NCBI RefSeq assembly: GCF_009765225.1
Contig: NZ_VMSF01000001.1
Location: 2,294,001-2,358,000 of the forward strand
DNA: 64,000 bases
Direction of reading: 5' to 3'
Source of the DNA: Leifsonia sp. AG29
GTDB lineage: Bacteria > Actinomycetota > Actinomycetes > Actinomycetales > Microbacteriaceae
The number at the start of each line of letters is the position of its first letter. Position 1 is the first letter of the stretch. A program made the translations under genes and the position numbers. Below, piece after piece: positions 15,601-23,537 of the stretch. The notes below the pieces were generated by a model, which saw only the letters and a program-made list of their open reading frames with translations, made no database searches and had not been told where the DNA came from.

Positions 15601-18013
15601 GCGCCTGGTCGGGCTCAACGTCACCGGGAACAGCGATAGGCAGGATGACGTAGCCGAATTTCTTGCCCACCATTTTCCGCATGACCCGGCCGACGGACTG
15701 AACGACGTCCACGACGGACTTGCGCGGATTCATGAACATGACGGCGTCCAGCGCCGGCACATCCACCCCTTCGGAAAGGCACTTCGCGTTCGAAAGAATT
15801 CGAACCGTGTTGTCCGGGGAAGGCTCCTTGAGCCAGTCGAGCTTCTCGTTCCGGACGAGCATCGACTGGGTACCGTCCACATGCCGCGCTTGCGCTCGCA
15901 GAAGCCTGGACGGGTCCTCGCCGGATGCCTCGAGGCGCCCCGCTTCCCCTTCGACGACCTGCTGAAACGCGTCGGCCAGCTTCTTGGAAGTCGCGATATC
16001 TTTCGCAAACATGACCGCTCGTTGCATGGGAGAAGGATCTTCCGCATACTCACCCGGAATCACGGATCGCTTAGACAGGCCGTTCCAGGTGCCCACAATC
16101 TTCGCGGTGTCTTCCATGTCGAGCTCGTAGCCGTCGCGGGACATCAGTGATTGAAATTCGCTCGCGACAAAGCCCTCATCAACCGCCAGTACCAACACTT
16201 TGTAATCGGTGAGGCGTCCCATACTGACCGCCTGCCCAAAGCCGAGCCTATGAAACTCGGGACCGAAAGTGTCTAGGTCATCCATGTCGGCAAGTTTCGC
16301 GCCGAGTTCGCCAGCCTTCTTACGAGTCCCGTCGGAGAAGATGCGCGGCGTAGCAGTCATGTACAACCGCTTCTTGCCCTGCAAGAAGCCCTGGTCATGA
16401 ACTTTCATGAAGGCAGACTCGTCATCGACGGTCATCGCGGCGCCAGTCGTACGGTGAGCCTCGTCGCAAACGATCAGATCAAACTCCGGCAAGCCAAGAC
16501 CCTGCGCCTTTGAGATGACCGGTAGAGACTGGTAGGTCGAAAAGACGACCGTCAGCTTTCCTGCGGCGTCTCCGAGACTGAACTGCCTCACGAGGGCGTT
16601 AGCGTTTGTAGTCGCGGGGAACGCAAGGTCTCGAACAGGTATGTCTTCTTCCGTTCGCCGCTTCCCGACGGAAACGTCGGAGCAGACTGCGAATGCGCGA
16701 AGCGGGCCTTCCGCTTGGACGGTCCACTCCTTAAGCGTTTGGGACAGCAATGCGATTGAGGGCACGAGAAAGAGCACTGTCCCACCAGCTGGAACCAGCT
16801 TCTCGGCAAGGCGCAACGAAGTGAAGGTCTTCCCAGTGCCACACGCCATGATCAGCTTCCCGCGATCATGGTAAGCGAACCCCGTCACGACGTCATCGAT
16901 AGCTTCGATTTGGTAGTCGAACGGCGTCTTGTGCTGCTTCTTGACCAAGTTCGCCGGCTCATCCCAGACGAACCGGGACCAGTCGATGGCGGATTCATCG
17001 AGATCTTGTACGCGCAGCCGCTCTACCGGAATCGTTTGGTCGACGATCGCGTCCTCGGCATTCTTGCCCCATTTGTCCGACGTCGAGATGATCAGCCTCG
17101 CCCCGAACTCCGGAGTGTGATCCGGCCGCAGCTTGCCGGAAGCCGACAAGAAGGAGTCGAGCATCCCCTTCGTTACCGTTGTAGTCGGCGCAAAGAACTT
17201 GCACTGAATGGCCGTGAGTTCGCCCGTGTCACGATTGCGCGCGACCAAATCGATCCCAGTATCTGGACGTTTGCCGCGACCGGGGTACTCCGACCAGAGC
17301 CATACACGGTCATACAGCTCCGCGTACTGTGGCTCGGTGCGCAGAAACGCCTGCATTAGCCGTTCGAAATGCGCACCCTTCTCAAACTCGTCCAGCGCGG
17401 TCCGACGGTACTGATCAAGGACCGTTGCGACCGAGGAGATGGGCCGACTTGGGCGCGAAGTGCCTTCGAACTGACTGTCGAGTTCATTCAAGGTGAGCGT
17501 CTCTCTTAGCTCCTGAAGAACTTCATCCCGGGCGGAACCAGCCTCCTTCCAACGCTTCATCGAGGTATCGGACGTGCCCATCCGCCACGCGCTCGGCATG
17601 CCTTCGATAGCACCAATTTCTGTCAACAACCAGTCGCCTGCGCCTGGTTCATTCACGTCCTTCGGTCCGACGGTGATCAAGGCCGTTCGACCGGACTCTA
17701 GGGCGGCTTTCCAGTCGGGCTCGGGCGCAAAATGGACATTTGCTAGCGCGGTAACTAAGTCGGCGGATACGTCTATCCACGCCTCTGCAATTGCCGACTC
17801 GAACGCTGCGTAGTTCTCAAGTGCAGGAGGCCCTTCCTGAGAAGCCTCGCCGAAGTAACCGAGGCCCCGACCGAGCTCGATCCAATCGTTAGCTTCGGCC
17901 AGCAACGTGTCTCGCGCGTTCCTCTCGGGTCCTGACTCAAGCTGCATCGATTCCAGGGTTTCGATGACAGCGGCCCGGAAGTTGGCGAGACGAAACGCTG
18001 ACGGAGCTGGCAT
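12668..18013 (-). CDS. Type ISP-like restriction-methylation-helicase protein
   Basis: A 1781-residue single-chain protein. Residues 1-195 are an N-terminal region I do not recognise. Next is a Mrr-like PD-(D/E)xK nuclease (GIDLV with Asp256, AIQCKFF with Gln271 and Lys273). A superfamily 2 helicase follows, with ACGTGKT (391-397), CDEAH (about 517-521), MTATP and QSVGRVMRKM. After a helical coupler comes an N6-adenine methylase with DPFTGTGTF (about 1090) and NPPW (about 1196). The C-terminus would hold target recognition. This order is that of LlaGI/LlaBIII-type ISP enzymes, which translocate and cut unmodified phage DNA, but those lack the 195-residue head. Its ATG overlaps the hydrolase stop by one base (TGATG). 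Confidence 0.9.
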   Translation of the reverse strand: MPAPSAFRLANFRAAVIETLESMQLESGPERNARDTLLAEANDWIELGRGLGYFGEASQEGPPALENYAAFESAIAEAWIDVSADLVTALANVHFAPEPDWKAALESGRTALITVGPKDVNEPGAGDWLLTEIGAIEGMPSAWRMGTSDTSMKRWKEAGSARDEVLQELRETLTLNELDSQFEGTSRPSRPISSVATVLDQYRRTALDEFEKGAHFERLMQAFLRTEPQYAELYDRVWLWSEYPGRGKRPDTGIDLVARNRDTGELTAIQCKFFAPTTTVTKGMLDSFLSASGKLRPDHTPEFGARLIISTSDKWGKNAEDAIVDQTIPVERLRVQDLDESAIDWSRFVWDEPANLVKKQHKTPFDYQIEAIDDVVTGFAYHDRGKLIMACGTGKTFTSLRLAEKLVPAGGTVLFLVPSIALLSQTLKEWTVQAEGPLRAFAVCSDVSVGKRRTEEDIPVRDLAFPATTNANALVRQFSLGDAAGKLTVVFSTYQSLPVISKAQGLGLPEFDLIVCDEAHRTTGAAMTVDDESAFMKVHDQGFLQGKKRLYMTATPRIFSDGTRKKAGELGAKLADMDDLDTFGPEFHRLGFGQAVSMGRLTDYKVLVLAVDEGFVASEFQSLMSRDGYELDMEDTAKIVGTWNGLSKRSVIPGEYAEDPSPMQRAVMFAKDIATSKKLADAFQQVVEGEAGRLEASGEDPSRLLRAQARHVDGTQSMLVRNEKLDWLKEPSPDNTVRILSNAKCLSEGVDVPALDAVMFMNPRKSVVDVVQSVGRVMRKMVGKKFGYVILPIAVPGDVEPDQALNNNDKYRVVWQVLQALRAHDERFDAEVNKIDLTRKTERLVVDVIGSDPRRSSNDEDAAIEGAEKVQGALQLDFSKIEAWRDAILSKIVQKVGERRYWENWAKDVADIAKTHATRINALVNGENKRIREEFEAFTEGLRLNLNPDIAYEDAVQMLSQHLITQPVFDALFEGYAFSEGNPVSQVMNRMVEVLDGENLENETAKLEKFYDSVRTRAAGIDDAGAKQTIVKELYEKFFSTAFSKTSERLGIVYTPNEIVDFIVHSVNDILEDEFSTSLSDKDVHILDPFTGTGTFIVRLLQSGLIRQHDLARKYRYELHANEIVLLAYYVAAINIEETYHAAQGGNYVPFDGIVLTDTFQMFEDDDKMDDLGVFQANNDRVAAQKSLDIRVIIGNPPWSVGQSSANDNNQNIKYETLDEAIRNTYAKRAKNVNKVSLYDSYIRAIRWASDRIGDRGIVGFVSNGGFIDSNSADGIRKSLIAEYSSLYVFNLRGNQRTAGEQSRREGGKVFGAGSRATVAIYLLVKNPDASENGRLFYNDIGDYRSREDKLDIVRRAKSIRGIAWERIVPNDEGDWINQRRSDFQEYQPISGKGGIFALDTHGVSTNRDAWTVNFSRAVLSKNISSMFAFHDSERSAIQEKKQRGLSVTKNDLTRDAQQIAWGTVMEQDALKNKPLRFHEASVRRSIYRPFTTEWLYFDRDANHSGYRVGRSWPSEEARSRALIITAAGSHDPFSLFVSDLVPNYHSLDTCMVFPEWTYEPVDTLALEEDSEIVDGYRRASNITNETLDSYRRIYGSTVLKEDIFHYVYAMLHSPDYRARYSADLQKMLPRIPKVDAFREFVTAGRRLSELHLGYENAERFPLIETSKPEASLRVTKMRYAKNGKQVDRTAIVYNDDIVLSGIPEEAHEYLLGPRSALDWIIERYQVKTDKASGIVNDPNEWGDEHGNPRYILDLIMRVTTVSVATVKIVRGLPLLDVIDE

Positions 18014-18843
18014 CACAGCACTCCCGTCGCGACGAATCGCCAGGGCACGTCGTAGTCCGCTTTCGGTCTACATACGTTGGTGTGCGATCGCCCGTCGACC
18101 GACTGGCTATAGAGATCCGTGTCGTATGACTCGTTGATCACGACGTCTTCTGGATTCGCCCAAAGGATTCTGGCGCGCACGGCTTCCGCCTCTGGGTATG
18201 TCATGGCTATCGCTTCGGTTCGTCGGCGGGTAGAGGTAAGAAGCTCTGATCCGGGCTGCATGTCGGCGAAGTTTGCGGTGTAGCCGAGGACCGTACGCAA
18301 GGCTGCCGTAGCACTTGATTCGAAGAGCGCGCCGAGCAAATGTACTGGGCGAAAGCCGGCGGTTGCAGGGCTGAACAAGCGCACGTTGGCCTCAAGGGTT
18401 GGTGGACGTGGCGGGATCAGTCCCAGGAGGGCCTTCCATTCCGTGAAGTCGTCGAGTAGCGCGCGACGGACCACTAGACCCCCGAGGGAATGAGCAACGA
18501 TGAAGAGCTCCTCGTACTGGGCGTTACCATCGTCCCGAAGGTCACCACCACCGCTGTGCGCCAGGCTCAAGTGTGGAATCGGAAAGTGCTCCGGAAGGAG
18601 CCGTCGGAATCTGTCAGCGACAGCTTTCGCGCTTTCCCGGAACGACTTGTAGCCAAAAAAGATCAGATCGGCACAACTCCAGAAGTCGTCCGACGCTTCG
18701 AGCTCGGTGAATCCCTTCCACGTCTTGAGCGCATCACCGCCGAATCCGTGCACGAATACCACCAGCCGCCGGGGTGCGACGTGAGCGACGAGGGCCGCTT
18801 GCGCAAAGGGTGTCGGCGCAAACACGAGGCTGTGGGTAGACAT
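18013..18843 (-). CDS. Alpha/beta hydrolase (lipase-like) coupled to ISP enzyme
   Basis: A 276-residue serine hydrolase. LVVFVHGFGGDALKTW is the oxyanion-hole strand (about 27-43). LFIVAHSLGGLVVRRAL is the nucleophile elbow with Ser119 (AxSxG instead of GxSxG). GRSHTNVCRPK near the end (His254) matches the catalytic His position in lipase/SERAC1-like families. No signal peptide or membrane helix is seen, so it should be cytosolic. It overlaps the restriction-methylase start by one base, which implies one mRNA and translational coupling. It may be an effector acting on lipids, or a regulator; either role is inference. A promoter is expected in 18844-19040. Confidence 0.8.
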   Translation of the reverse strand: MSTHSLVFAPTPFAQAALVAHVAPRRLVVFVHGFGGDALKTWKGFTELEASDDFWSCADLIFFGYKSFRESAKAVADRFRRLLPEHFPIPHLSLAHSGGGDLRDDGNAQYEELFIVAHSLGGLVVRRALLDDFTEWKALLGLIPPRPPTLEANVRLFSPATAGFRPVHLLGALFESSATAALRTVLGYTANFADMQPGSELLTSTRRRTEAIAMTYPEAEAVRARILWANPEDVVINESYDTDLYSQSVDGRSHTNVCRPKADYDVPWRFVATGVL

Positions 18844-19045
18844 TCTTGTCGCAGTATAGAAGGTCCCGAGTCATGGAGAGACACCGCGACACTGCGGTCA
18901 GCGGCTCAAATGCGATGGGCTGTGATGTCGATGTGCGCCAATCGGGCCCGAGCGTAACGTTGACAGCAGAAAAGTGTCCTTCAATTCGCACGAGTCCTCC
19001 CCCGGGCAGAAGGACTGCTTGCGTAATGGAGAGTGCTAGCGCAGA
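18844..19045. other. Intergenic region upstream of the hydrolase-ISP operon
   Basis: This region of about 200 bases holds no supported gene. It should contain the promoter of the minus-strand hydrolase-ISP unit. The IS3-family element begins at its right edge, so the original upstream neighbour has been lost or displaced. Confidence 0.3.
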
Positions 19046-19085
19046 TGATCTTCCCCCGGTTCTTCGGACAGTTTGATGTGTCGTT

Positions 19086-19901
19086 TCAGGCAGCCAGGGT
19101 GACTGTCGTCGGGATGATTTTCTCGTAGTCGGCCGGGGAGTGGTAGCCCAGCGAGGAGTGCCGGCGGCGGGGGTTGTACCAGGCTTCGATCCAGGAGAAC
19201 ATCGCCGTCCCCAGTTGTCGCCTGGACTGCCAGGGCTGGGTGTCGAGCAGTTCGATCTGCATGCCGGACCAGAAGGATTCCATCATCGCGTTGTCGTAGC
19301 AGTCGCCGACCGATCCCATGGAGGCGACCAGGCCGGCTTCGTGGACGCGGGAGGTGAAGGCCCAGGAGGTGTATTGGGAACCGTGGTCGGAGTGCATGAT
19401 CGCCCCGCGAACCCCGAACCGCCGCCAGCGGGCCATCTGCAGTGCATCCACCACCAGGTCCGCGGTCATCCGGGATCCGATCGACCACCCGATCGCGAGT
19501 CGGCTGTAAGCGTCGAGGACGACGGCGCAGTAGACCTTCCCCTCGGCGGTGTGGTGCTCGGTGATATCGCCCAGCCAGAGCCGGTTCGGGCCGGGGACAT
19601 GGAAGTTCCGGTTCACCCGGTCTTCACTGGTGGCCGGGTTGGCGCGGAACCGGAACTTGCGTTTGACGGCGCCGGCCCAGCCGCGCTCCCGCATGATCCG
19701 CTCCACCCGTTTCCGCCCAATCCGAAACCCGTGCCCCATCCGCAGCTCGGCGTGCATCCGCGGCGACCCGTAGGTGTGGAAGAACGCCCCTTTCTCGGAT
19801 CGGAGCCGGGCGATCACCGCGGCGATCTCCTCATCCCGCGCCTTCCGGGCCGAGATGCGGTGCTGGGCCCAGGTGTAGTAGCCGGAGCGGGAGACCCCCA
19901 A
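19086..19901 (-). CDS. IS3-family transposase OrfB (DDE integrase)
   Basis: This is the catalytic part of the IS3 transposase. The DDE triad is visible as WLGDITEHH, then HSDHGSQYTSW, and MESFWSGMQIELLD. The rve domain ends with NPRRRHSSLGYHSPADYE. The frame stays open upstream to about 19975 and has no good start of its own. It is normally made as an OrfAB fusion by a -1 frameshift on the A-run of CCAAAAC at the end of orfA, giving ...LPK then TSFRLIEQL. All catalytic residues are present. The start at 19901 is only the first possible initiation codon. Confidence 0.85.
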   Translation of the reverse strand: MGVSRSGYYTWAQHRISARKARDEEIAAVIARLRSEKGAFFHTYGSPRMHAELRMGHGFRIGRKRVERIMRERGWAGAVKRKFRFRANPATSEDRVNRNFHVPGPNRLWLGDITEHHTAEGKVYCAVVLDAYSRLAIGWSIGSRMTADLVVDALQMARWRRFGVRGAIMHSDHGSQYTSWAFTSRVHEAGLVASMGSVGDCYDNAMMESFWSGMQIELLDTQPWQSRRQLGTAMFSWIEAWYNPRRRHSSLGYHSPADYEKIIPTTVTLAA

Positions 19902-19960
19902 TAACCGGCTGACCGTCGCGACTTTGAACCGGTGCGGGTCCTCGGTCGTCAGCTGCTCGA

Positions 19961-20281
19961 TCAGTCGGAAAGATGTTTTGGGAGCACGTTCTCCTTCGCG
20001 AAATACGCCGCCGCGCGCTTCAGGATCTCGTTCTCCGTCTCCAACCGGCGCACCTCACGACGCAACCGGACCAGCTCCGCCTGCTCATCCGCATCGAGGA
20101 CCGGAACCACTCCGGCAGCTTTCTCCGCCTGCGCTTTAGCGAAGTCATCCTCGGCCACCCATCTCGAGAGCGCACTGTTCGAGACGCCGAGCTCACGGGC
20201 GACCTGCGACAACGGTCGGTCGCTGATCCGAACTAACTCAATCGCACGAACCCGGAACTCCCGAGGAAACCGTCGAGCCAT
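19961..20281 (-). CDS. IS3-family transposase OrfA
   Basis: A 106-residue DNA-binding OrfA. The N-terminal helix-turn-helix (FPREFRVRAIELVRISDRPL, then SQVARELGVSNSALSRW) is followed by a leucine-zipper-like coiled coil (LVRLRREVRRLETENEILKRAAAYFAKE). I chose the ATG at 20281 because GGGAGGG stands eight bases upstream; a GTG at 20290 would be too close to that site. The end of the gene overlaps orfB, and the CCAAAAC run there is the likely frameshift point. Confidence 0.88.
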   Translation of the reverse strand: MARRFPREFRVRAIELVRISDRPLSQVARELGVSNSALSRWVAEDDFAKAQAEKAAGVVPVLDADEQAELVRLRREVRRLETENEILKRAAAYFAKENVLPKHLSD

Positions 20282-20344
20282 AAAGACCACCCTCCCGGAC
20301 CAATAAGGCCGATGCTAAGTGACCGAAGAACCGGGGGAACACCA

Positions 20345-20725
20345 TGGAGACCGGCAAACAAGGAATCGAAAGAGCGAATGCACGTAGGCACTTAAGTGGA
20401 ACGGCCTGCACCGTCCCGGTTCAGCAGGGGTTCCATGTAAACCTCTCAGTGGACTGCGCACTGCTCCGAGTTCAAATGTCGCGCGGGCAGGGCCACCTGC
20501 ACGAGGTCGGAAGCGTCTGCTGCTGCGGGCTGCAGACTCACGCCACATGGCCGTCATCGGCTCCACTGCGCAACCCAGCGGCCGCATCCGTTTCGACTCA
20601 GGCCTCTGGTCGAAGACGCCGCACGCGGCGCTGCTCTTGTGTGGTTTGAGGGCCTTTCCGCCGCCCGATCGTAGCTCCCTCCCGGTGCTCCGTGCCGGGC
20701 TTTCGACGCTTCTATGTTTGTCAAG
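20345..20725. other. Unassigned segment between the two IS elements
   Basis: The 381 bases between IS A and IS B carry short open frames on both strands but none with a recognisable motif or a convincing ribosome-binding site. It is probably a remnant of older island DNA. No partner for the hsdM remnant beyond IS B is found here, so the missing 5' part of that gene was not simply moved to this side. Confidence 0.4.
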
Positions 20726-20766
20726 TGGAGCCTGACCCGGTTGCCCGGACACGGTTGTTGTGTTGA

Positions 20767-21645
20767 TCATGCCGCGATGTGCGCGGCGGTGTGAAGGGCT
20801 TCGAACTCGGCCGGGCTGAGATAGCCGAGGGCGGTGTGCCGGCGGCGGGGGTTGTAGAACCCCTCGATCCATTCGAAGATCGCGGAGCCGAGCTCGGCCG
20901 GGCTGTCCCAGGTGCGGCGGTCCAGGAGCTCGCGTTGCATGGTCGACCAGAACGATTCCATCAGCCCGTTATCGACGCTCGAAGCGACCCGCCCCATCGA
21001 GCCGAGCAGCCCGGCCTGGCGCAGCCGATGCCCGAACGCCCAGGAGGTGTATTGACTGCCGCGGTCCGAATGCAGGATCGTTCCCGGTTTCGGGCGGCGC
21101 TGCCAGGTCGCCATCCGCAACGCATCGACGACCAGTTCGGTGCGGATGTGGTCGGCGATCGACCAGCCGACCACGCGACGGCTGAAGCAGTCGATCACGG
21201 CCGCGCAGTAGACCTTCCCGGCCCGCGTGGGGTGCTCGGTGATGTCGGTGAACCAGAGCCGGTCCGGCCCGTCCGCCGTGAACCGGTGCCGGACGAGATC
21301 GTCGTGCGGGGCAGGCAACGGGCGGACACGGCCGCGTTTGCGGTGATGGAACACGCCGGTCATGCCTGCGGCCCGCATCAGCCGGGCGACCCGTTAGCGG
21401 CCGACCCTCACCCCGAAACCCAGCCGCAGCTCGGCATGCACCCGCGGCGCCCCATAGGTTCCCCGGGACTCGTAATGGATCCGGGTGATCATCCCGGACA
21501 ACGCCTGATCGGCGACCTGCCGAGCGGAAGGAGCACGCCGCGCCCACTCGTAATAACCGGACCGGGACACCAACAGCTTCCGGCAGGCCACCGCGACGGG
21601 AACACCGTCCGCGGCGAGCTCCTGGGCCAGCCGGAACCCTATTTT
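20767..21645 (-). pseudogene. IS3-family transposase OrfB with internal stop
   Basis: The reading frame is joined to orfA by a -1 shift at CCCAAAATAG and runs as KIGFRLAQELAADGVPVAV, with the usual SRSGYYEW. It meets a TAA at 21394-21396 in the sequence ...VGR-stop-RVARLMRAAG, where relatives have Lys. The part after the stop still carries all DDE residues (WFTDITEHP, HSDRGSQYTSW, MESFWSTMQRELLD) and the end NPRRRHTALGYLSPAEFE. A single base change would explain the stop. The copy should be unable to transpose on its own. Confidence 0.85.
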
Positions 21646-21923
21646 GGGAGCTCGTTCTCCCGGGCGAAATACGCGCTCGCCCGCTTCAGGATCTCGTTCT
21701 CCATCTCCAACACCCGGTTCCGGCGCCGCAACTCCACCAGCTCGCGCTTCTCCGCACTGGTCAGCCCTTCCGCCCGGCCGGCGTCGATGTCGTCCTGCGC
21801 CATCCACCCGCGCAACCCGGACTCGCTGATCCCGAGACTGCGGGCAACCCGCGCCACCGGCTCACCCTGCGCGACCAAATCCAACGCCCTACGCCGAAAC
21901 TCCGGCGACTTCGCAGCAGGCAT
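21639..21923 (-). CDS. IS3-family transposase OrfA (IS B)
   Basis: A 94-residue OrfA beginning MPAAKSPEFRRRALDLVAQG, with the helix-turn-helix RVARSLGISESGLRGWMAQDD and the coiled coil LVELRRRNRVLEMENEILKRASAYFARE. The ATG at 21923 has GGAAGGAG eight bases upstream. The family is the same as the OrfA of IS A but the sequence is clearly different, so these are two separate IS types and not a duplication. It is intact although its partner OrfB is broken. Confidence 0.87.
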   Translation of the reverse strand: MPAAKSPEFRRRALDLVAQGEPVARVARSLGISESGLRGWMAQDDIDAGRAEGLTSAEKRELVELRRRNRVLEMENEILKRASAYFARENELPK

Positions 21924-21990
21924 CAGCAGACTCCTTCCCGGGACGATCATCGCCCCAGATCAGGTGTCCGGGAAACCGGGTCAGGCTCCA

Positions 21991-22402
21991 CGTTCTGTTC
22001 TTCGACAAGAAGCCCGCGTCCGAAACACCTTGGACACGGCGACTCTGGGTCTACGACCTGCGCACCAATTAGCACTTCACACTAAAGAAGCGCCCGCTGC
22101 GCCGGACCGACCTGGACGACTTCGTTGAGGCGTACCAGCCGGGTACACCTCGCGAGGAGCGGGTGGAGTCTGAGAGATGGAAGTCGTACACCTTCGACGA
22201 GTTGGTTGCTCGAGAAAAGGTGAACCTCGATGTCACCTGGCTGCGGGATGAATCACTCGAAAGCATCGATAGCTTGCCCGCGCCCAACATCATCGCTCGC
22301 GAGATCGTGGAAGACCTGACGGCAGCCGTGGCGGAATTTGAGGCGGTGGCTATTGCTCTCGAAAACCGAACTAGCGCTGCCCATGACCGCGCAGGCCAGT
22401 AA
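21991..22402 (+). pseudogene. hsdM: C-terminal remnant of type I methylase HsdM
   Basis: Starting right at the IS B end, the frame reads VLFFDKKPASETPW, then RRLWVYDLRTN, and on through FTLKKRPLRRTDLDDFVEAY. Further on are ERWKSYTFDELVAREKVNLD and LPAPNIIAREIVEDLTAAVAE. This is the conserved C-terminus of HsdM methylases of type I systems. A TAG at 22070-22072 stands where relatives have Gln (DLRTNQHF). The N-terminal and catalytic NPPF parts are missing, and no hsdS or hsdR follows. The gene is therefore doubly inactivated, by the loss at IS B and by a nonsense change. Confidence 0.85.
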
Positions 22403-22457
22403 GACGTCATAACCAAAAACAAGGGTTCAGCCGGTCGCGGCTGCGCCGCCTGAGCTG

Positions 22458-23501
22458 ATGGAACGTCTGCGCACACGTATAGCCCAGGCAACAAACGAGT
22501 TCCGGCGAAATGCGAGCGCGCTGGCACGTGTGTCGAGAGGTGAGCAGTCAATCCTCGCCATGAGACGGTGGCTAGCACCGTCCACTGTACGGGCAGCCTC
22601 GACTACTAATCGCTCATTGTCTGGCAACATTCTGACTGTGCCGCCCACAGAGCCTACAGACGAGAGTGAGCTTGGTGCGTTTTGGCGTTCAGCGGGCCCA
22701 TTGTTGTCCCGTCTGAAACGTCTGAATATTCTCCTAACGGTTACCTTTGTGGGAGCAGTGGTCGCAGTGCTCGGCCCGCTCATTTGGGCGAACCCCGGAT
22801 GGTCATGGATCCGCATAACGGCCGGCGTCGCTGCCGCTGCCGCAATTGTCGCGGACAAGCTTGCAGATAAGTACGACCAGTTGATTGCGAGTCTTAAGTT
22901 TCGCCTGAGTGAGAAATCTGCCGAGAAGGCAATCGACGATCTGAATGTGGTCCTAAGTGAAGCTATCGAGCTGGCTTTCCTTTCCGGAGACGCACGCAAG
23001 CAGGCGGCACTCGCGCTGCGGCGCACTGTCGCCCGCCAAGCAGCGAGCGCTGTCGGCGACGGAAGCCGTGCGACTTACTACACGATGCGGCGAGAGACGG
23101 CCGGCAAAAGGATATTGGGCAGCGCCGTCCACGGCACTGAGCACGGTCGCTATGACAAACCGGACCGCCCCTTCGTTGAACGAGAGGATCCCGAGCACAC
23201 GATCTGGAATCTGATGGATCGTGCGGATGAAGAACCAGAGATTTCAAACGCCCCCGACGAGGTTTATGGGGTGGACTGGAGCAGAAAGAAATACAAGACC
23301 TTCTACACCGTTCCGGTTAAGGCGAAGTCAGTCCAGTTAGGACTGCTGAGTGTGAACAACAAGAGCGTCGGCGCGATCGGTGGTCCTCAGCGGGCTGCAG
23401 TGCTCGCTATGGCGAGAACTATGGCGTTGGTAATCGCGATGCTTAAAGGGCCCACTGCTATGAAAAGACAGGAGGCGCATCACGAAAATGTCGCTGGTTA
23501 G
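22458..23501 (+). CDS. Two-helix membrane protein with GAF-like C-terminus
   Basis: A 347-residue protein. Two hydrophobic segments lie close together (LNILLTVTFVGAVVAVLGPLIW and ITAGVAAAAAIVADKL, about residues 90-135). A predicted helical or coiled region rich in Ala/Glu/Lys follows (FRLSEKSAEKAIDDLNVVLS). The C-terminal part resembles a GAF-type sensor: KTFYTVPVKAKSVQLGLLSV, then GPQRAAVLAMARTMALVIAM. I do not recognise a named family. The start is uncertain; the first 50 residues look unstructured and a GTG nearer residue 60 is possible. Being next to a NACHT gene and restriction genes, it may belong to a defence system; that is inference. Confidence 0.6.
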   Translation: MERLRTRIAQATNEFRRNASALARVSRGEQSILAMRRWLAPSTVRAASTTNRSLSGNILTVPPTEPTDESELGAFWRSAGPLLSRLKRLNILLTVTFVGAVVAVLGPLIWANPGWSWIRITAGVAAAAAIVADKLADKYDQLIASLKFRLSEKSAEKAIDDLNVVLSEAIELAFLSGDARKQAALALRRTVARQAASAVGDGSRATYYTMRRETAGKRILGSAVHGTEHGRYDKPDRPFVEREDPEHTIWNLMDRADEEPEISNAPDEVYGVDWSRKKYKTFYTVPVKAKSVQLGLLSVNNKSVGAIGGPQRAAVLAMARTMALVIAMLKGPTAMKRQEAHHENVAG

Positions 23502-23537
23502 AGTTACGTTGTGATTACCGGAGCGAAGGAGGTCATA

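Larger units (their letters stand above)
19051..20339 (-). mobile_element. IS3-family insertion sequence A
   Basis: An element of about 1.29 kb with terminal inverted repeats: TTCCCCCGGTTCTTCGG at 19051-19067 and its exact complement at 20323-20339. It holds overlapping orfA and orfB on the minus strand. The similarity may extend outward to TG dinucleotides at 19046 and 20344. I see no matching 3-4 bp target duplication next to either choice of ends. Both transposase frames look intact, so it may still be active. Confidence 0.85.
20726..21990 (-). mobile_element. IS3-family insertion sequence B
   Basis: A 1265-bp element with long imperfect inverted repeats: 28 bases at 20725-20752 and 21964-21991 differ at one position (core GGAGCCTGACCCGGTT, then CCCGGACAC). 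The ends are TG...CA. It holds orfA and orfB on the minus strand; orfB has an internal TAA. The flanks (AAG on the left, CGT on the right) do not form a target duplication, and the right end falls directly inside the hsdM remnant. This indicates a deletion or recombination after insertion. Confidence 0.88.
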
